Notes under the pieces: model-generated | What the model was told of the DNA's origin: nothing | Database searches by the model: none | The model's input: the letters and a program-made list of their open reading frames with translations, nothing else | From: Pyramidobacter sp. C12-8 | GTDB taxonomy: Bacteria > Synergistota > Synergistia > Synergistales > Dethiosulfovibrionaceae | Direction: 5' to 3' | NCBI RefSeq assembly: GCF_002007215.1 | Contig: NZ_MUHX01000008.1 | Coordinates: 1 to 64,000 of the forward strand | Length of the DNA stretch: 64,000 nt | Translations under genes and position numbers: made by a program | Shown here: piece after piece, positions 33,664 through 42,065 of the stretch | How the letters are laid out: every line of letters begins with the position of its first letter | Position numbering within the stretch: position 1 is the first letter of the stretch

Positions 33664-35483
33664 GCGTTCGCTGCGCTCCACTCGCAGCCGCGCCGCTCCC
33701 AGCCGCAGGCGTTGCAGCCGAAAGACCGGCAGTCGCGGGTGACCTTCGCTTCCCGCGCGCGGCGGTATTCGCGCAGCAAAAACGATTTGGACACGCCGGT
33801 GTCGATATGGTCCCACGGGAACGCCTCGTCTTCGGCGCGCGTACGTTGGGCGTACCACGCCGGATCGACGCCGGCCCGGGCGAACGCTTCCATCCAGCGT
33901 TCGAGACTGAACGTCTCGCTCCAGCTGTCGAAGCGCTCGCCCAGCCGCCACGCTTCGAGGATCGCGCGGCCGACGCGGCGGTCGCCGCGGGCCAGCACGC
34001 CCTCGATGAAAGACTGTTCCGACTCGTGATATTTGAAGCTGATCGCCCGCGACCTGATCTGTTTCTTCATGAAAGCGCCCTTGCGCGCCAGTTCCTCGCG
34101 CGTGTTCTGCGCCACCCACTGGAACGGCGTGTGTCCCTTCGGCACGAAGCCGGCCACGGACACGTTGATCGCCGCACGCTTGCTGTAGCGCCGGCCGATC
34201 GACGCGGCGCGCTCGGACAGTTCGACGATGCCCCGCAGATCGTCGTCAGTCTCCGTCGGCAGCCCCATCATGAAGTAGAGCTTGATCTTCTGCCAGCCGT
34301 GCTCGAACGCCGCGTTCAGCGCCGCGTCGAGATCGGCTTCGGTCACGCCCTTGTTGATCACGTCGCGCATGCGCTGCGAACCGGCTTCGGGCGCCAGCGT
34401 CAGGCCTCCCTTCTTCATCGCTTCCAGCCCGGCCGCCAGGCCGACGGAAAAATTATCGACGCGCAAACTCGGCAGGCTGACCTTGATGCCATCGTCGTGA
34501 AGGTCCGCCAGCGACTGGAGCAGCGTTCCGATCTGCGGATAATCGCAGCTGGCCAGCGAGACCAGACTGCACTCTTCCCAACCCGTCTGACGGATCAGCG
34601 CGCGGATGCACTCGTCGACGACCTGCGGGCTGCGCTCGCGGATGGGCCGGTAGATCATGCCCGCCTGGCAAAAACGGCAGCCGCGCGAACAGCCGCGGAA
34701 CAGTTCCACCGCCACGCGGTCATGGATGATGCCCGACGCGGGAACGATCATGTCCCGCGGCGCGATCGCGTCCATGTCGCGGCAGATCAGGCGCTTCCGC
34801 GGCAACGGAAACTCCGAGGCGAAGTGCGTCCCCGCCTCGTCGTAAGTACACGACACCAGCGCCGGCACATACGTGCCGTCCAATTCGGCCGCGGCGCGCA
34901 ACCGCTCGATCCGCGGCCGTCCTTTCGTCTTTTTCAGCAGCTCGAACAGCGGCAGATTGACGACTTCGCCGTCGCCGAGGCAGAAAATGTCGATGAAATC
35001 CGCCAAAGGCTCCGGCACCAGCGCCGCCGGTCCGCCGGCCATGACGATCGGATCGCCGTCCGCCCGGCGGGATGCCAGCAGCGGCACGCCGCCCAGATCG
35101 AGCATGGTGAGGATGTTCGTAAAGCTCATTTCGTGCTGGAGCGTAAAGCCCAGCCCGTCGAAATCTTTCAGCGCCCGCCCCGACTCCACTGACCCCAGAG
35201 GCAGCCGCGCTTCGCGCAGCGACTGCTCCATGTCGATCCACGGACAGTAGGCGCGTTCCGCGTCGACGCCGTCCATGTTTTTCGTACGGGGATAGAGCAG
35301 CTGAAATCCGAGATAGCTCATGCCCACCTCGTACACGTCGGGGAAACAGAAGCACAGGCGAAAATCGGCGTTTTCCTTCGGCTTCGTGCGCCCCCATTCG
35401 GAGCAGGCGTACCGCGACGGCCATTTCGCCCCGGCGATCAATGGCCAGCGCGGATCGTCAAATTCTTCAAATCGCAAAATCAA
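33660..35483 (-). CDS. B12-binding-type radical SAM protein (TIGR03960)
   Basis: A 607-residue protein. The N-terminal 190 residues form the B12-binding-like domain (FPDVYEVGMSYLGFQLLY, then GDGEVVNLPLFELL). A radical SAM barrel follows with the cluster motif CSRGCRFCQAG near residues 266-276, coordinating a 4Fe-4S cluster. The C-terminus adds Cys-containing CRSFGCNACGW. Substrate unknown; the family travels with DUF2344 and often with RNase G and cell-shape genes, as here. The start is uncertain: TTG 35483 follows an in-frame stop directly, and TTG 35477 is equally possible. Confidence 0.88.
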   Translation of the reverse strand: MILRFEEFDDPRWPLIAGAKWPSRYACSEWGRTKPKENADFRLCFCFPDVYEVGMSYLGFQLLYPRTKNMDGVDAERAYCPWIDMEQSLREARLPLGSVESGRALKDFDGLGFTLQHEMSFTNILTMLDLGGVPLLASRRADGDPIVMAGGPAALVPEPLADFIDIFCLGDGEVVNLPLFELLKKTKGRPRIERLRAAAELDGTYVPALVSCTYDEAGTHFASEFPLPRKRLICRDMDAIAPRDMIVPASGIIHDRVAVELFRGCSRGCRFCQAGMIYRPIRERSPQVVDECIRALIRQTGWEECSLVSLASCDYPQIGTLLQSLADLHDDGIKVSLPSLRVDNFSVGLAAGLEAMKKGGLTLAPEAGSQRMRDVINKGVTEADLDAALNAAFEHGWQKIKLYFMMGLPTETDDDLRGIVELSERAASIGRRYSKRAAINVSVAGFVPKGHTPFQWVAQNTREELARKGAFMKKQIRSRAISFKYHESEQSFIEGVLARGDRRVGRAILEAWRLGERFDSWSETFSLERWMEAFARAGVDPAWYAQRTRAEDEAFPWDHIDTGVSKSFLLREYRRAREAKVTRDCRSFGCNACGWERRGCEWSAANA

Positions 35484-35511
35484 TCATCCTCAATCGAGTA
35501 AAGAAGCTCAC

Positions 35512-35540
35512 GGCGCGGCGGCGAAAAAAATCGCCGCGCC
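35512..35540 (-). terminator. Possible terminator of rodA
   Basis: The sequences 35512-35524 and 35531-35540 pair through GC-rich arms around an A/T loop, 25 bases after the rodA stop. The T-run is in the loop, so efficiency is uncertain and it may only attenuate. Confidence 0.45.
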
Positions 35541-35564
35541 CTCAATCGCAAGCTCATAAGCGCG

Positions 35565-36719
35565 TCAGGAACGACGCACCGAATACGGCGTCCGCGAATC
35601 CGGCACCGAGTTTTCACGGCGGCTGATCTCGCTTCGAGCACCCAGCTTCACCGTTACGCCGATCGCCAGCACCGTCGCCAGCAGCGAACTGCCGCCGTAG
35701 CTCATCAGCGGCAGGGGCAGCCCCGTCACGGGCAGCAGCCCCATGCTCATGCCGATGGATTCAAAGCTGTGAAACCACAACGACGCCGACAGCGACGCCA
35801 CAAGGACCTTGACCGTCACGCTGCGCGCCCTCAGGGCGATGCGGATCATGCGCCAGAGGATGAACGACAGCAGCGCCAACACAAAAAGCCCGCCCACCAG
35901 CCCGAACTCCTCGGCGAAAACGCTGAAGATGAAATCGGTGTGCGGTTCGGGTAAAAAACGCAACTTGCTTTGAGCCCCCTGCATGAACCCCTTGCCGAAA
36001 AAGCGCCCCGAGCCCACGGCGATGCGCGACTGGATCACGTTGTATCCGGCGCCGAGAGGATCCAGCTCCGGATTGATGAACACGAGGATGCGTTTTTTCT
36101 GATACTCTCTGAGCAACATCCAGCCCAACGGCAGCAGCGCCGCCGCGCCGCCCATCAGCGAGAGCAGATAGCGCTTCGGAGCGCCCGCCACCAGCAGCGC
36201 CACGAAGATCATGACGCCGTAGACCAGCGTGCTGCCGAGATCGGGCTGCACGAGCACCAGCAGCGCGGAAACGCCGCCGAGCGCCAGCGCGCCGGCGAAA
36301 TTTTTCAAATTGTACGGCGGAAAAAGCGTCACATGATGCGCCATCACAAAGGCCAATCCCAATTTGACGAATTCCGCCGGCTGGACCTTGAAGAATCCCA
36401 AGTTGATCCACGACTGAGCGCCCTTGGCCCGATGTCCCATCACAAACAGCAGCACCAGCATCAGACAGCAGCCGCCGTAGAGCCAGTAGGACGCGTCGAG
36501 GAAAAACTCATAATCCAGTCGCAGCACGACCGCCAGCATCACGAGCGCCGCGACGCCCCAGATCAGCTGACGACCGGCATAAAACCGACCCAGCCCCGCG
36601 GGGCCGCCGCCGGCGCTGTAAATCGTCGCTACGCCCGTCAGGTACATCAGGAAGACGGCGATCAGCAACGGATAATCCAGCGCACGCAGCGTATCCCGCC
36701 AGGAACCACGATCGTTCAT
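35565..36719 (-). CDS. rodA: RodA, SEDS-family peptidoglycan glycosyltransferase
   Basis: A 384-residue polytopic membrane protein that polymerises lipid II during elongation with a class B PBP. Ten or so membrane helices are visible. Signature stretches include GAQSWINLGFFKVQPAEFVK, LVQPDLGSTLVYG and the C-terminal PVTGLPLPLMSYGGSS. ATG 36719 overlaps the minE stop (TGATG). It ends the mreBCD-mrdA-minCDE-rodA run, consistent with coordinated control of side-wall growth and septum placement. Confidence 0.95.
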   Translation of the reverse strand: MNDRGSWRDTLRALDYPLLIAVFLMYLTGVATIYSAGGGPAGLGRFYAGRQLIWGVAALVMLAVVLRLDYEFFLDASYWLYGGCCLMLVLLFVMGHRAKGAQSWINLGFFKVQPAEFVKLGLAFVMAHHVTLFPPYNLKNFAGALALGGVSALLVLVQPDLGSTLVYGVMIFVALLVAGAPKRYLLSLMGGAAALLPLGWMLLREYQKKRILVFINPELDPLGAGYNVIQSRIAVGSGRFFGKGFMQGAQSKLRFLPEPHTDFIFSVFAEEFGLVGGLFVLALLSFILWRMIRIALRARSVTVKVLVASLSASLWFHSFESIGMSMGLLPVTGLPLPLMSYGGSSLLATVLAIGVTVKLGARSEISRRENSVPDSRTPYSVRRS

Positions 36720-37024
36720 CACGCGTTGTTTTTATCGGCCACCCTGCCTATGGCCGAAGAGGCCCGCTTCATGCCCTTCACCGGCACGGAAACTTCGAGC
36801 GCCACCATGTTCTCGTCATCGTTCAGGTCGATGTCGATGCCTGTGTTGTCAACGTCCATGTACTTGCTGATCACTTTGAGAATGTCCTCGCGGATCGCCG
36901 CCATGACCTCGGGAGAAATATCCTTGCGGTCGTGCATGAGCACGATCTGCAGGCGCTTTTTGGCGTTGTCCTTGGATTTGGTCCTTTTGAAGATCCGGTT
37001 CAGAAAATCAGTCATCGATGCCAT
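36719..37024 (-). CDS. minE: Cell division topological specificity factor MinE
   Basis: 101 residues (MASMTDFLNRIFKRTKSKDN at the N-terminus). The first part is the amphipathic membrane-targeting and MinD-binding segment (AKKRLQIVLMHDR). The rest is the topological specificity domain (DILKVISKYMDVD, then MVALEVSVPV). MinE stimulates MinD ATPase and drives pole-to-pole oscillation. ATG 37024 has AGGTG six bases upstream. It starts nine bases after minD. Confidence 0.92.
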   Translation of the reverse strand: MASMTDFLNRIFKRTKSKDNAKKRLQIVLMHDRKDISPEVMAAIREDILKVISKYMDVDNTGIDIDLNDDENMVALEVSVPVKGMKRASSAIGRVADKNNA

Positions 37025-37033
37025 CGCGGTCAC

Positions 37034-38170
37034 CTACTTACGGCCAAAGAAATGGCGGAGACTGGCAAGGAATCCTTTGTCCATGTTCTCCACGTCGAGG
37101 AAAGGAACTTCTTCGTCCAAAAGACGGCGCGCGATATTGGTGAAAGCCGTGGCCGCCGGAGAGTTGGGCGAAAGCGTCAGAGGCTCCCCGTTGTTGGACG
37201 AGCGCAGCACCAGATCGTCCTCGGGCACCACGCCGATCAGGGGGACGGAAAGGATGTCGAGCACGTCGCTGACGCCGAGCATGTCGCCTTTGCGCATCAT
37301 CTTCGGCACCAGGCGGTTGATAATCAGATGGATCTGCTCCTTGCCCTGAGCCTCGAGCATGCCGATGATACGATCGGCGTCGCGCACGGGAGCCACGTCG
37401 GGCGTAGTCACCACCAGGGCTTCGGAGGCGCCGGCGGAAGCGTTCTTGAACCCAGACTCGATACCGGCGGGGCAGTCGAAGAGGACAAAATCGAAGTCCT
37501 TCTTCAGCTCGTCGCTGAGGGCTTTCATCTGCTCTTCGCTGACGCAGTCCTTCTGACGGGTCTGAGCCGTGGGCAGCAGATAGAGTCCATCGACGCGCTT
37601 GTCGCGGATCAGGGCCTTTTTCAGTTCACAGCTGCCTTCGACGACGTCGACCAGCGTATAGACGATGCGGTTTTCCAATCCGAGGATGATGTCGAGGTTA
37701 CGAAGTCCCGTATCGCCGTCGACGACCACGACTTTCTTGCCCAGCTTCGCCAAAGCCATGGAGATGTTGGCCGTCGTCGTCGTCTTGCCGACGCCGCCTT
37801 TTCCTGAGGTCACTACGATCACGCGTCCCGCCATGGGGGATCTCCTCCTTTGAGTTCTTTCCGTCAATGCCGCATTTTCCCTTGTCTCCGCTGCAGATCG
37901 TGACGCTCCGAAGACGTCGGGCTGTTCCGGTTTCTTTTCGGCGGGCGCCGCTTTGGGGACGTCGGGCTGCCGTGCTTCCTTTACGTTTTCCTCAGCAAAG
38001 GAAACGATCGACTGCCCCGCCTCGTTCGCGAGCCGCGCCGTTCCGGAAAGTTCCGATTGCTTTTCGTTCTCCGCAGGCCGTGTCACGGTTTGATTCTTTC
38101 TTGCCGCGGCGATCAAAGCCTGTCTCTTTTCCAACTTATTCTGCTTCTTCTGTCTGTCTTTTCTGCTCAT
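37034..38170 (-). CDS. minD: Septum-site determining ATPase MinD, with 112-residue N-terminal extension
   Basis: The canonical MinD starts at MAGRVIVVTSGKGGVGKTTT (ATG 37834, GGAGG nine bases upstream) and is complete: deviant Walker A KGGVGKTT, FDCPAGIESG and a C-terminal amphipathic membrane helix (FLASLRHFFGRK). The same frame is open for 112 codons upstream to ATG 38170, which has AAAGG eight bases ahead and lies 13 bases after minC. The extension is highly charged, Lys/Gln-rich then Ala/Pro/Glu-rich, probably disordered. So either a long MinD is made, or both forms, or the leader is translated for coupling. The coordinates give the long form; the canonical form would be 37034-37834. Confidence 0.85.
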   Translation of the reverse strand: MSRKDRQKKQNKLEKRQALIAAARKNQTVTRPAENEKQSELSGTARLANEAGQSIVSFAEENVKEARQPDVPKAAPAEKKPEQPDVFGASRSAAETRENAALTERTQRRRSPMAGRVIVVTSGKGGVGKTTTTANISMALAKLGKKVVVVDGDTGLRNLDIILGLENRIVYTLVDVVEGSCELKKALIRDKRVDGLYLLPTAQTRQKDCVSEEQMKALSDELKKDFDFVLFDCPAGIESGFKNASAGASEALVVTTPDVAPVRDADRIIGMLEAQGKEQIHLIINRLVPKMMRKGDMLGVSDVLDILSVPLIGVVPEDDLVLRSSNNGEPLTLSPNSPAATAFTNIARRLLDEEVPFLDVENMDKGFLASLRHFFGRK

Positions 38171-38183
38171 CAGGACTGCCTTT

Positions 38184-38852
38184 CTACTTTTCCCAAGAGA
38201 TATCGCTGGCTACAAAGACACCGCCCTCCACGACAATTCGCACGGGCTTGCCCCACCAGGGCGAAGCGCCAGGCTCCATGGCGTTGCTGATCATGGAACC
38301 GATACGCAGCTGATTGGTCTGGTAGCTCAGCGTGATCACCGAAGCGCTGTTATCGCCGTTACAGCCGGCATGCACTTGCCCCTGGATGGCGCCAAGAACG
38401 ATGATCGAGCCGGTGGCATTGATCTCGGCGCCGTGATGCAGGTCGCCCAGCATCAGCACATCGCCGTCATGCTGCAGCGCCTGCCCGCCGCGCAGAGGGA
38501 TCGAGACGATCTTGAGAGTCCCCTGCGTCACCATGGGACGTTCCGAACCATCGACTTTAAATCCCAGCGACGCCAGATTTTCTTTCGTCGACGGCTCTTC
38601 AGCGTTCCACAACGAGACGGAAAGATTCATCGGGAAAATCACGTCGCGCAGCAGATCAAGCAGCCAGTTTCTTGGCACCTGAAGTTTCTTGAAATCAAAG
38701 ACGATCTGATGGCCGGTCACCATGCTCCCGGCATCGCGCAGCTCTCGCAGCACGTCCGAAATGCCCGGCAGGATCGCGCCTTCGAAGGCCACGCACACCG
38801 ATGTACCGCGTCCTTTGAAGCTGATTTCCTTCTTCTGTGAGGCAAGTTCCAT
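38184..38852 (-). CDS. minC: Septum site-determining protein MinC
   Basis: A 222-residue FtsZ-polymerisation inhibitor. The N-terminal domain (about 1-105) is divergent. The C-terminal beta-helix domain is plain, with SIPLRGGQALQHDGDVLMLG, HHGAEINATGSIIVLGAIQG and VHAGCNGDN. GGGGA precedes ATG 38852. It starts the minCDE-rodA unit, downstream of mrdA and an interspersed repeat; its transcription may come through from mreB or from a promoter within the 38853-39038 gap. Confidence 0.92.
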   Translation of the reverse strand: MELASQKKEISFKGRGTSVCVAFEGAILPGISDVLRELRDAGSMVTGHQIVFDFKKLQVPRNWLLDLLRDVIFPMNLSVSLWNAEEPSTKENLASLGFKVDGSERPMVTQGTLKIVSIPLRGGQALQHDGDVLMLGDLHHGAEINATGSIIVLGAIQGQVHAGCNGDNSASVITLSYQTNQLRIGSMISNAMEPGASPWWGKPVRIVVEGGVFVASDISWEK

Positions 38853-38889
38853 CTATTTTTCCCCATTCCTTTCACTGAAATACGGATTC

Positions 38890-39041
38890 ATACTATTTCT
38901 TTAATAAAGGGCGAACTCAAGAGCGCTGCAAGGGAGATCCACAACGCCAGCGGCGCAGCAGTCGAAACGTTCCCGAGCGACTGAAGAACTCCGTTGCGAC
39001 GCCCGGCGAACCATGTTAACGCTTTTATCAAGAAAGTATTA
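38890..39041 (-). repeat. Interspersed structured repeat, copy 3
   Basis: Inverted relative to copy 1, most diverged of the three. The conserved end CTTGATAAAAGCGTTAAC and the middle GTCGCTCG and GACTGCTGCGC blocks align. The stem near 38924-38936 with 38988-39000 is mostly retained with some mismatches. Its left end overlaps the mrdA stop codon (39039-39041). It fills the mrdA-minC gap. Confidence 0.7.
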
Positions 39042-40817
39042 TTTTTCTTTCGCGCTGCCATTTTCATTCAGCAAAAAGCTCAGCAGCTGCCCAACCAAAG
39101 GGCCGGCCACGCGGCCGCCGCTCTCGCCGCCTTCGATGAAGCAGACGACGGCATAACGAGGCTTTGACGCCGGTGCGTAACCGGCAAACACGGCGTGATC
39201 CTTGCCGTGATCGTGCTGGACCGTACCGGTTTTGCCCGCAATTTCCACACCGGACACTGCGGCGCGATGACCGGTGCCGCCTTTGGCAACCACCGCCCGC
39301 AGCCCGGCCTTGACCAGTTGCAGATACTCCGGACGAAGCCCGGTAGGTTGTCCCTCTACTTCCGCCGTTTTCAACACGTGCGGACGATAGAAAACGCCGC
39401 CGTTGGCGATAGTCGCGTAGACGCTGGCCATCTGCAGCGGCGTGAGCAGCACAAAGCCCTGCCCGATCGACATGTTGACCGAATCGCCCTTGAACCAGCT
39501 CTGGCGCATCGTTTTTTTCTTCCACTCGGGCCCCGGCAGGATGCCCGCGGCCTCGCCGGGAAGATCGATGCCCAGCGGGCGGCCGAGAGCGAAACGTTCT
39601 CCCACGTCATCGTACCTTTTCACGCCGACCATCTGGCTGGTCTCGTAAAAATAGACGTCGCACGAATCGCGCAGCGCCCGCACGAAAGTCTCCCGACCGT
39701 GTCCGCCGCGCCGCCAGCAATGATACAAATTCCCGCCCAGGCGAAAAACTCCGGAGCAGTGAACCGACGTGTTTTTGTCTACCACACCGGATTCAAGCGC
39801 CGCGTAGCCGGTCACCGCTTTAAATATGGAACCGGGCGAGTACTGCCCGCTGATGGCCCGATTCAACAAGGGGCGGGAGCTGTCGAGATTCAGGCCGGCC
39901 CATTCAGTCCCGGACACCCCCCAAGCCAGCGGATTCGGATCATAAGAAGGATTCGACCACATCACGATCACTTCGCCGTTGTTCACGTCGAGAGCCACCA
40001 TCACGCCATTGTAATCCTTCATGAGATCCGAGGCATAACTCTGTGCGCTCAGATCGATCGTCAGCGTCAGATCCTGTCCGATGCCCGGCATCGTTTCATT
40101 CAGCGTGCGGCGCTGACGGCCGCGGGCGTCCACTTCTACCGCCCGTTCGCCGATGGAGCCGCGCAAAACGTCTTCATAATATTTCTCTACGCCGGATTTA
40201 CCGATCACGTCGCCGCCGATGTAGCTTTTGTTTTCATCAGTTTCAACGCTGCGCAGCTCCTGTTCGGAAATTTCGCCCACGTATCCCACCACGTGGGACG
40301 CCAAGGGACCGGCGGGATAAGTGCGGCGCCACACCGGCAGCGGGAACAGCACTTCGGGAAATTCAGGATCTTCCATCAGGCTGGTCATCTGCAGCAGCGT
40401 CAGATTCGAGACCAGCGAAATAGCCCGATACGGAGCCCAGTAAAGATTTTTGACGCGCTGTTCGAGCTTCTCCGGATCGTGAGGCAGGCGGGCACGCTGT
40501 AAAGCGCCAAGCAGTTTTTGTTTGACCTCGTCGCGCTGCAGGTCCAGCGGATAGCCCATGATATCGAACGTCATCACGTTCAGAGCCAGCGGCAGTCCCT
40601 TGCGGTCATAGATCTGCCCGCGAGCCGGCGGCATGCGGATCAGCCGAAGGCGGTTCTTCAGCGCCAGCCCTACGTAGCGGTCGGACCAGAGCACCTGAAA
40701 AAGCGCCAGCGCGATCGCCAAAACCACAAAGGATCCGGCCACGACGGCACGCCAGAAATTCAAGCGCGTGTCAGACAGCAGGCGCTGGGTCGGTTGTTCA
40801 GAAAGATTTTTCGTCAT
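39039..40817 (-). CDS. mrdA: Penicillin-binding protein 2 (class B transpeptidase of elongation)
   Basis: A 592-residue bitopic peptidoglycan transpeptidase. It has one N-terminal membrane helix (about 24-44), a dimerisation/pedestal domain, and a penicillin-binding domain with SPGSIFK (catalytic Ser), SCDVYFYE and KTGTVQ. This set and the length identify PBP2, the RodA partner. Its start overlaps mreD by 20 bases. The stop codon lies inside the end of an interspersed repeat. Confidence 0.94.
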   Translation of the reverse strand: MTKNLSEQPTQRLLSDTRLNFWRAVVAGSFVVLAIALALFQVLWSDRYVGLALKNRLRLIRMPPARGQIYDRKGLPLALNVMTFDIMGYPLDLQRDEVKQKLLGALQRARLPHDPEKLEQRVKNLYWAPYRAISLVSNLTLLQMTSLMEDPEFPEVLFPLPVWRRTYPAGPLASHVVGYVGEISEQELRSVETDENKSYIGGDVIGKSGVEKYYEDVLRGSIGERAVEVDARGRQRRTLNETMPGIGQDLTLTIDLSAQSYASDLMKDYNGVMVALDVNNGEVIVMWSNPSYDPNPLAWGVSGTEWAGLNLDSSRPLLNRAISGQYSPGSIFKAVTGYAALESGVVDKNTSVHCSGVFRLGGNLYHCWRRGGHGRETFVRALRDSCDVYFYETSQMVGVKRYDDVGERFALGRPLGIDLPGEAAGILPGPEWKKKTMRQSWFKGDSVNMSIGQGFVLLTPLQMASVYATIANGGVFYRPHVLKTAEVEGQPTGLRPEYLQLVKAGLRAVVAKGGTGHRAAVSGVEIAGKTGTVQHDHGKDHAVFAGYAPASKPRYAVVCFIEGGESGGRVAGPLVGQLLSFLLNENGSAKEK

Positions 40818-41280
40818 GAAGGCGAGACCTCACGAGCGCCAAAAAGATCAGCACCGCGGCGTTCGCGATCCATTGCACGCCGATGACGAGCCCGATCCGA
40901 CCGGCCAGGACGCCGGTATCCCAAAAGAGCAGTCGCGACAGCGTCATCACGGCGCAGAGCAATGTCGTGATGACCACATAGGGCAGCGTTCGGCGGTTGG
41001 CCGAGGGAATCTGGAACCATGCCCAATGCGCAGCCAGAACCGCCGCCGTATAAAGAGCGCCATACAGCCCCGGCACTCCGATCCAGCGCAGGTCCATCAG
41101 CAGGCCGCCACACAGCGCCGCGGCGAACCATCGCCAAGGCACGCTCGGCTGCTTCTCCCGGGTCACGCACCAGATCAGCATCATCAGATAGATTTCCGGC
41201 GCCAGAAAGGTCTGAGTCATCATGATCTGCACAATGTCCTGAGCGTACCAGCCGAAAATCAGCGCCAGAAAATTTTTCAT
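40798..41280 (-). CDS. mreD: Rod shape-determining protein MreD
   Basis: A 160-residue membrane protein with about five hydrophobic segments (YLMMLIWCV, LCGGLLMDLRWIGVPGLYG, VITTLLCAVMTLS, IANAAVLIFLAL). The GLLMDL motif in the middle and the position between mreC and the PBP2 gene support MreD; sequence conservation of this family is always low. The ATG overlaps the mreC stop (ATGA). Confidence 0.85.
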   Translation of the reverse strand: MKNFLALIFGWYAQDIVQIMMTQTFLAPEIYLMMLIWCVTREKQPSVPWRWFAAALCGGLLMDLRWIGVPGLYGALYTAAVLAAHWAWFQIPSANRRTLPYVVITTLLCAVMTLSRLLFWDTGVLAGRIGLVIGVQWIANAAVLIFLALVRSRLHDEKSF

Positions 41281-42053
41281 GGCTGCAAACCTCCCAGCAC
41301 GGACACGTATTGAAGTCTGAACAGATCGGCGCCTGTCTTGACGCGGAACTCATCGACGCCCGCGGTCACCGTCCGTCGTTCCGAAGTCAGCTCGCCTACC
41401 GGCAGTCCGACCGGCAGCCGGCTGCCCAAAACGGTCAGGATCTTCATTCCCGGCTTGTAATCGCCGTCGGAAGGCAGATACCTGACCCACACGCCGCCTT
41501 CGTTGTCCCCCGTGACGACGCCGATCTCGCGCGTCTCTTCCACGACCACGGGAACGTAAAAGCCGGCGCTGGTGACCAAACGTACCCAGGCGCTACCGCC
41601 GCTCTGCGAGGTGATCACGCCGACCAGATCGGAGCCGTCGAGCACGGCGCAACCGGGATCATACCTCTCGTCGCCGGTGCCGATGCGTAGTTCTTCCCAC
41701 CACATACTGGGGTCGCGAAAAATGATCGGGAAACGATTGCCGGGACGGGCACGCCGCTTAAACTCCGCCGAGATTTCCTCTCCCGATTGCAGGCGCAGCG
41801 CGCGATTCTCTTCGCGCAGCTCCTCCAGCTCCATCAGCAGATCCCGACGTTCCGTGGTCCAACGACGGAATCGCTCGACGCGATCGATCACAAAAACGGC
41901 CGGTTTCTCAAGCGGGGCCAGCACCGATGCGGTTACATCCATGGCATGGCGCGTCCGCCCGCTTCCAGTCGCTCCCAAGGCGAGAAACACGCAGGCGACG
42001 ACACAGATCAGGCCGATAACCAACTCCCGTTCAAAGTTCCAGCGCTCTGCCAT
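41277..42053 (-). CDS. mreC: Rod shape-determining protein MreC
   Basis: A 258-residue protein with an N-terminal membrane anchor (LVIGLICVVACVFLAL), a coiled-coil region (about 60-95, ERRDLLMELEELREENRALR) and two beta domains containing VLDGSDLVGVITSQSGGSAW and LPVGLPVGELT. It scaffolds the elongation complex in the periplasm and links MreB filaments to PBP2. It lies 12 bases after mreB. Confidence 0.92.
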   Translation of the reverse strand: MAERWNFERELVIGLICVVACVFLALGATGSGRTRHAMDVTASVLAPLEKPAVFVIDRVERFRRWTTERRDLLMELEELREENRALRLQSGEEISAEFKRRARPGNRFPIIFRDPSMWWEELRIGTGDERYDPGCAVLDGSDLVGVITSQSGGSAWVRLVTSAGFYVPVVVEETREIGVVTGDNEGGVWVRYLPSDGDYKPGMKILTVLGSRLPVGLPVGELTSERRTVTAGVDEFRVKTGADLFRLQYVSVLGGLQP

Positions 42054-42065
42054 GATCGGGACTCG

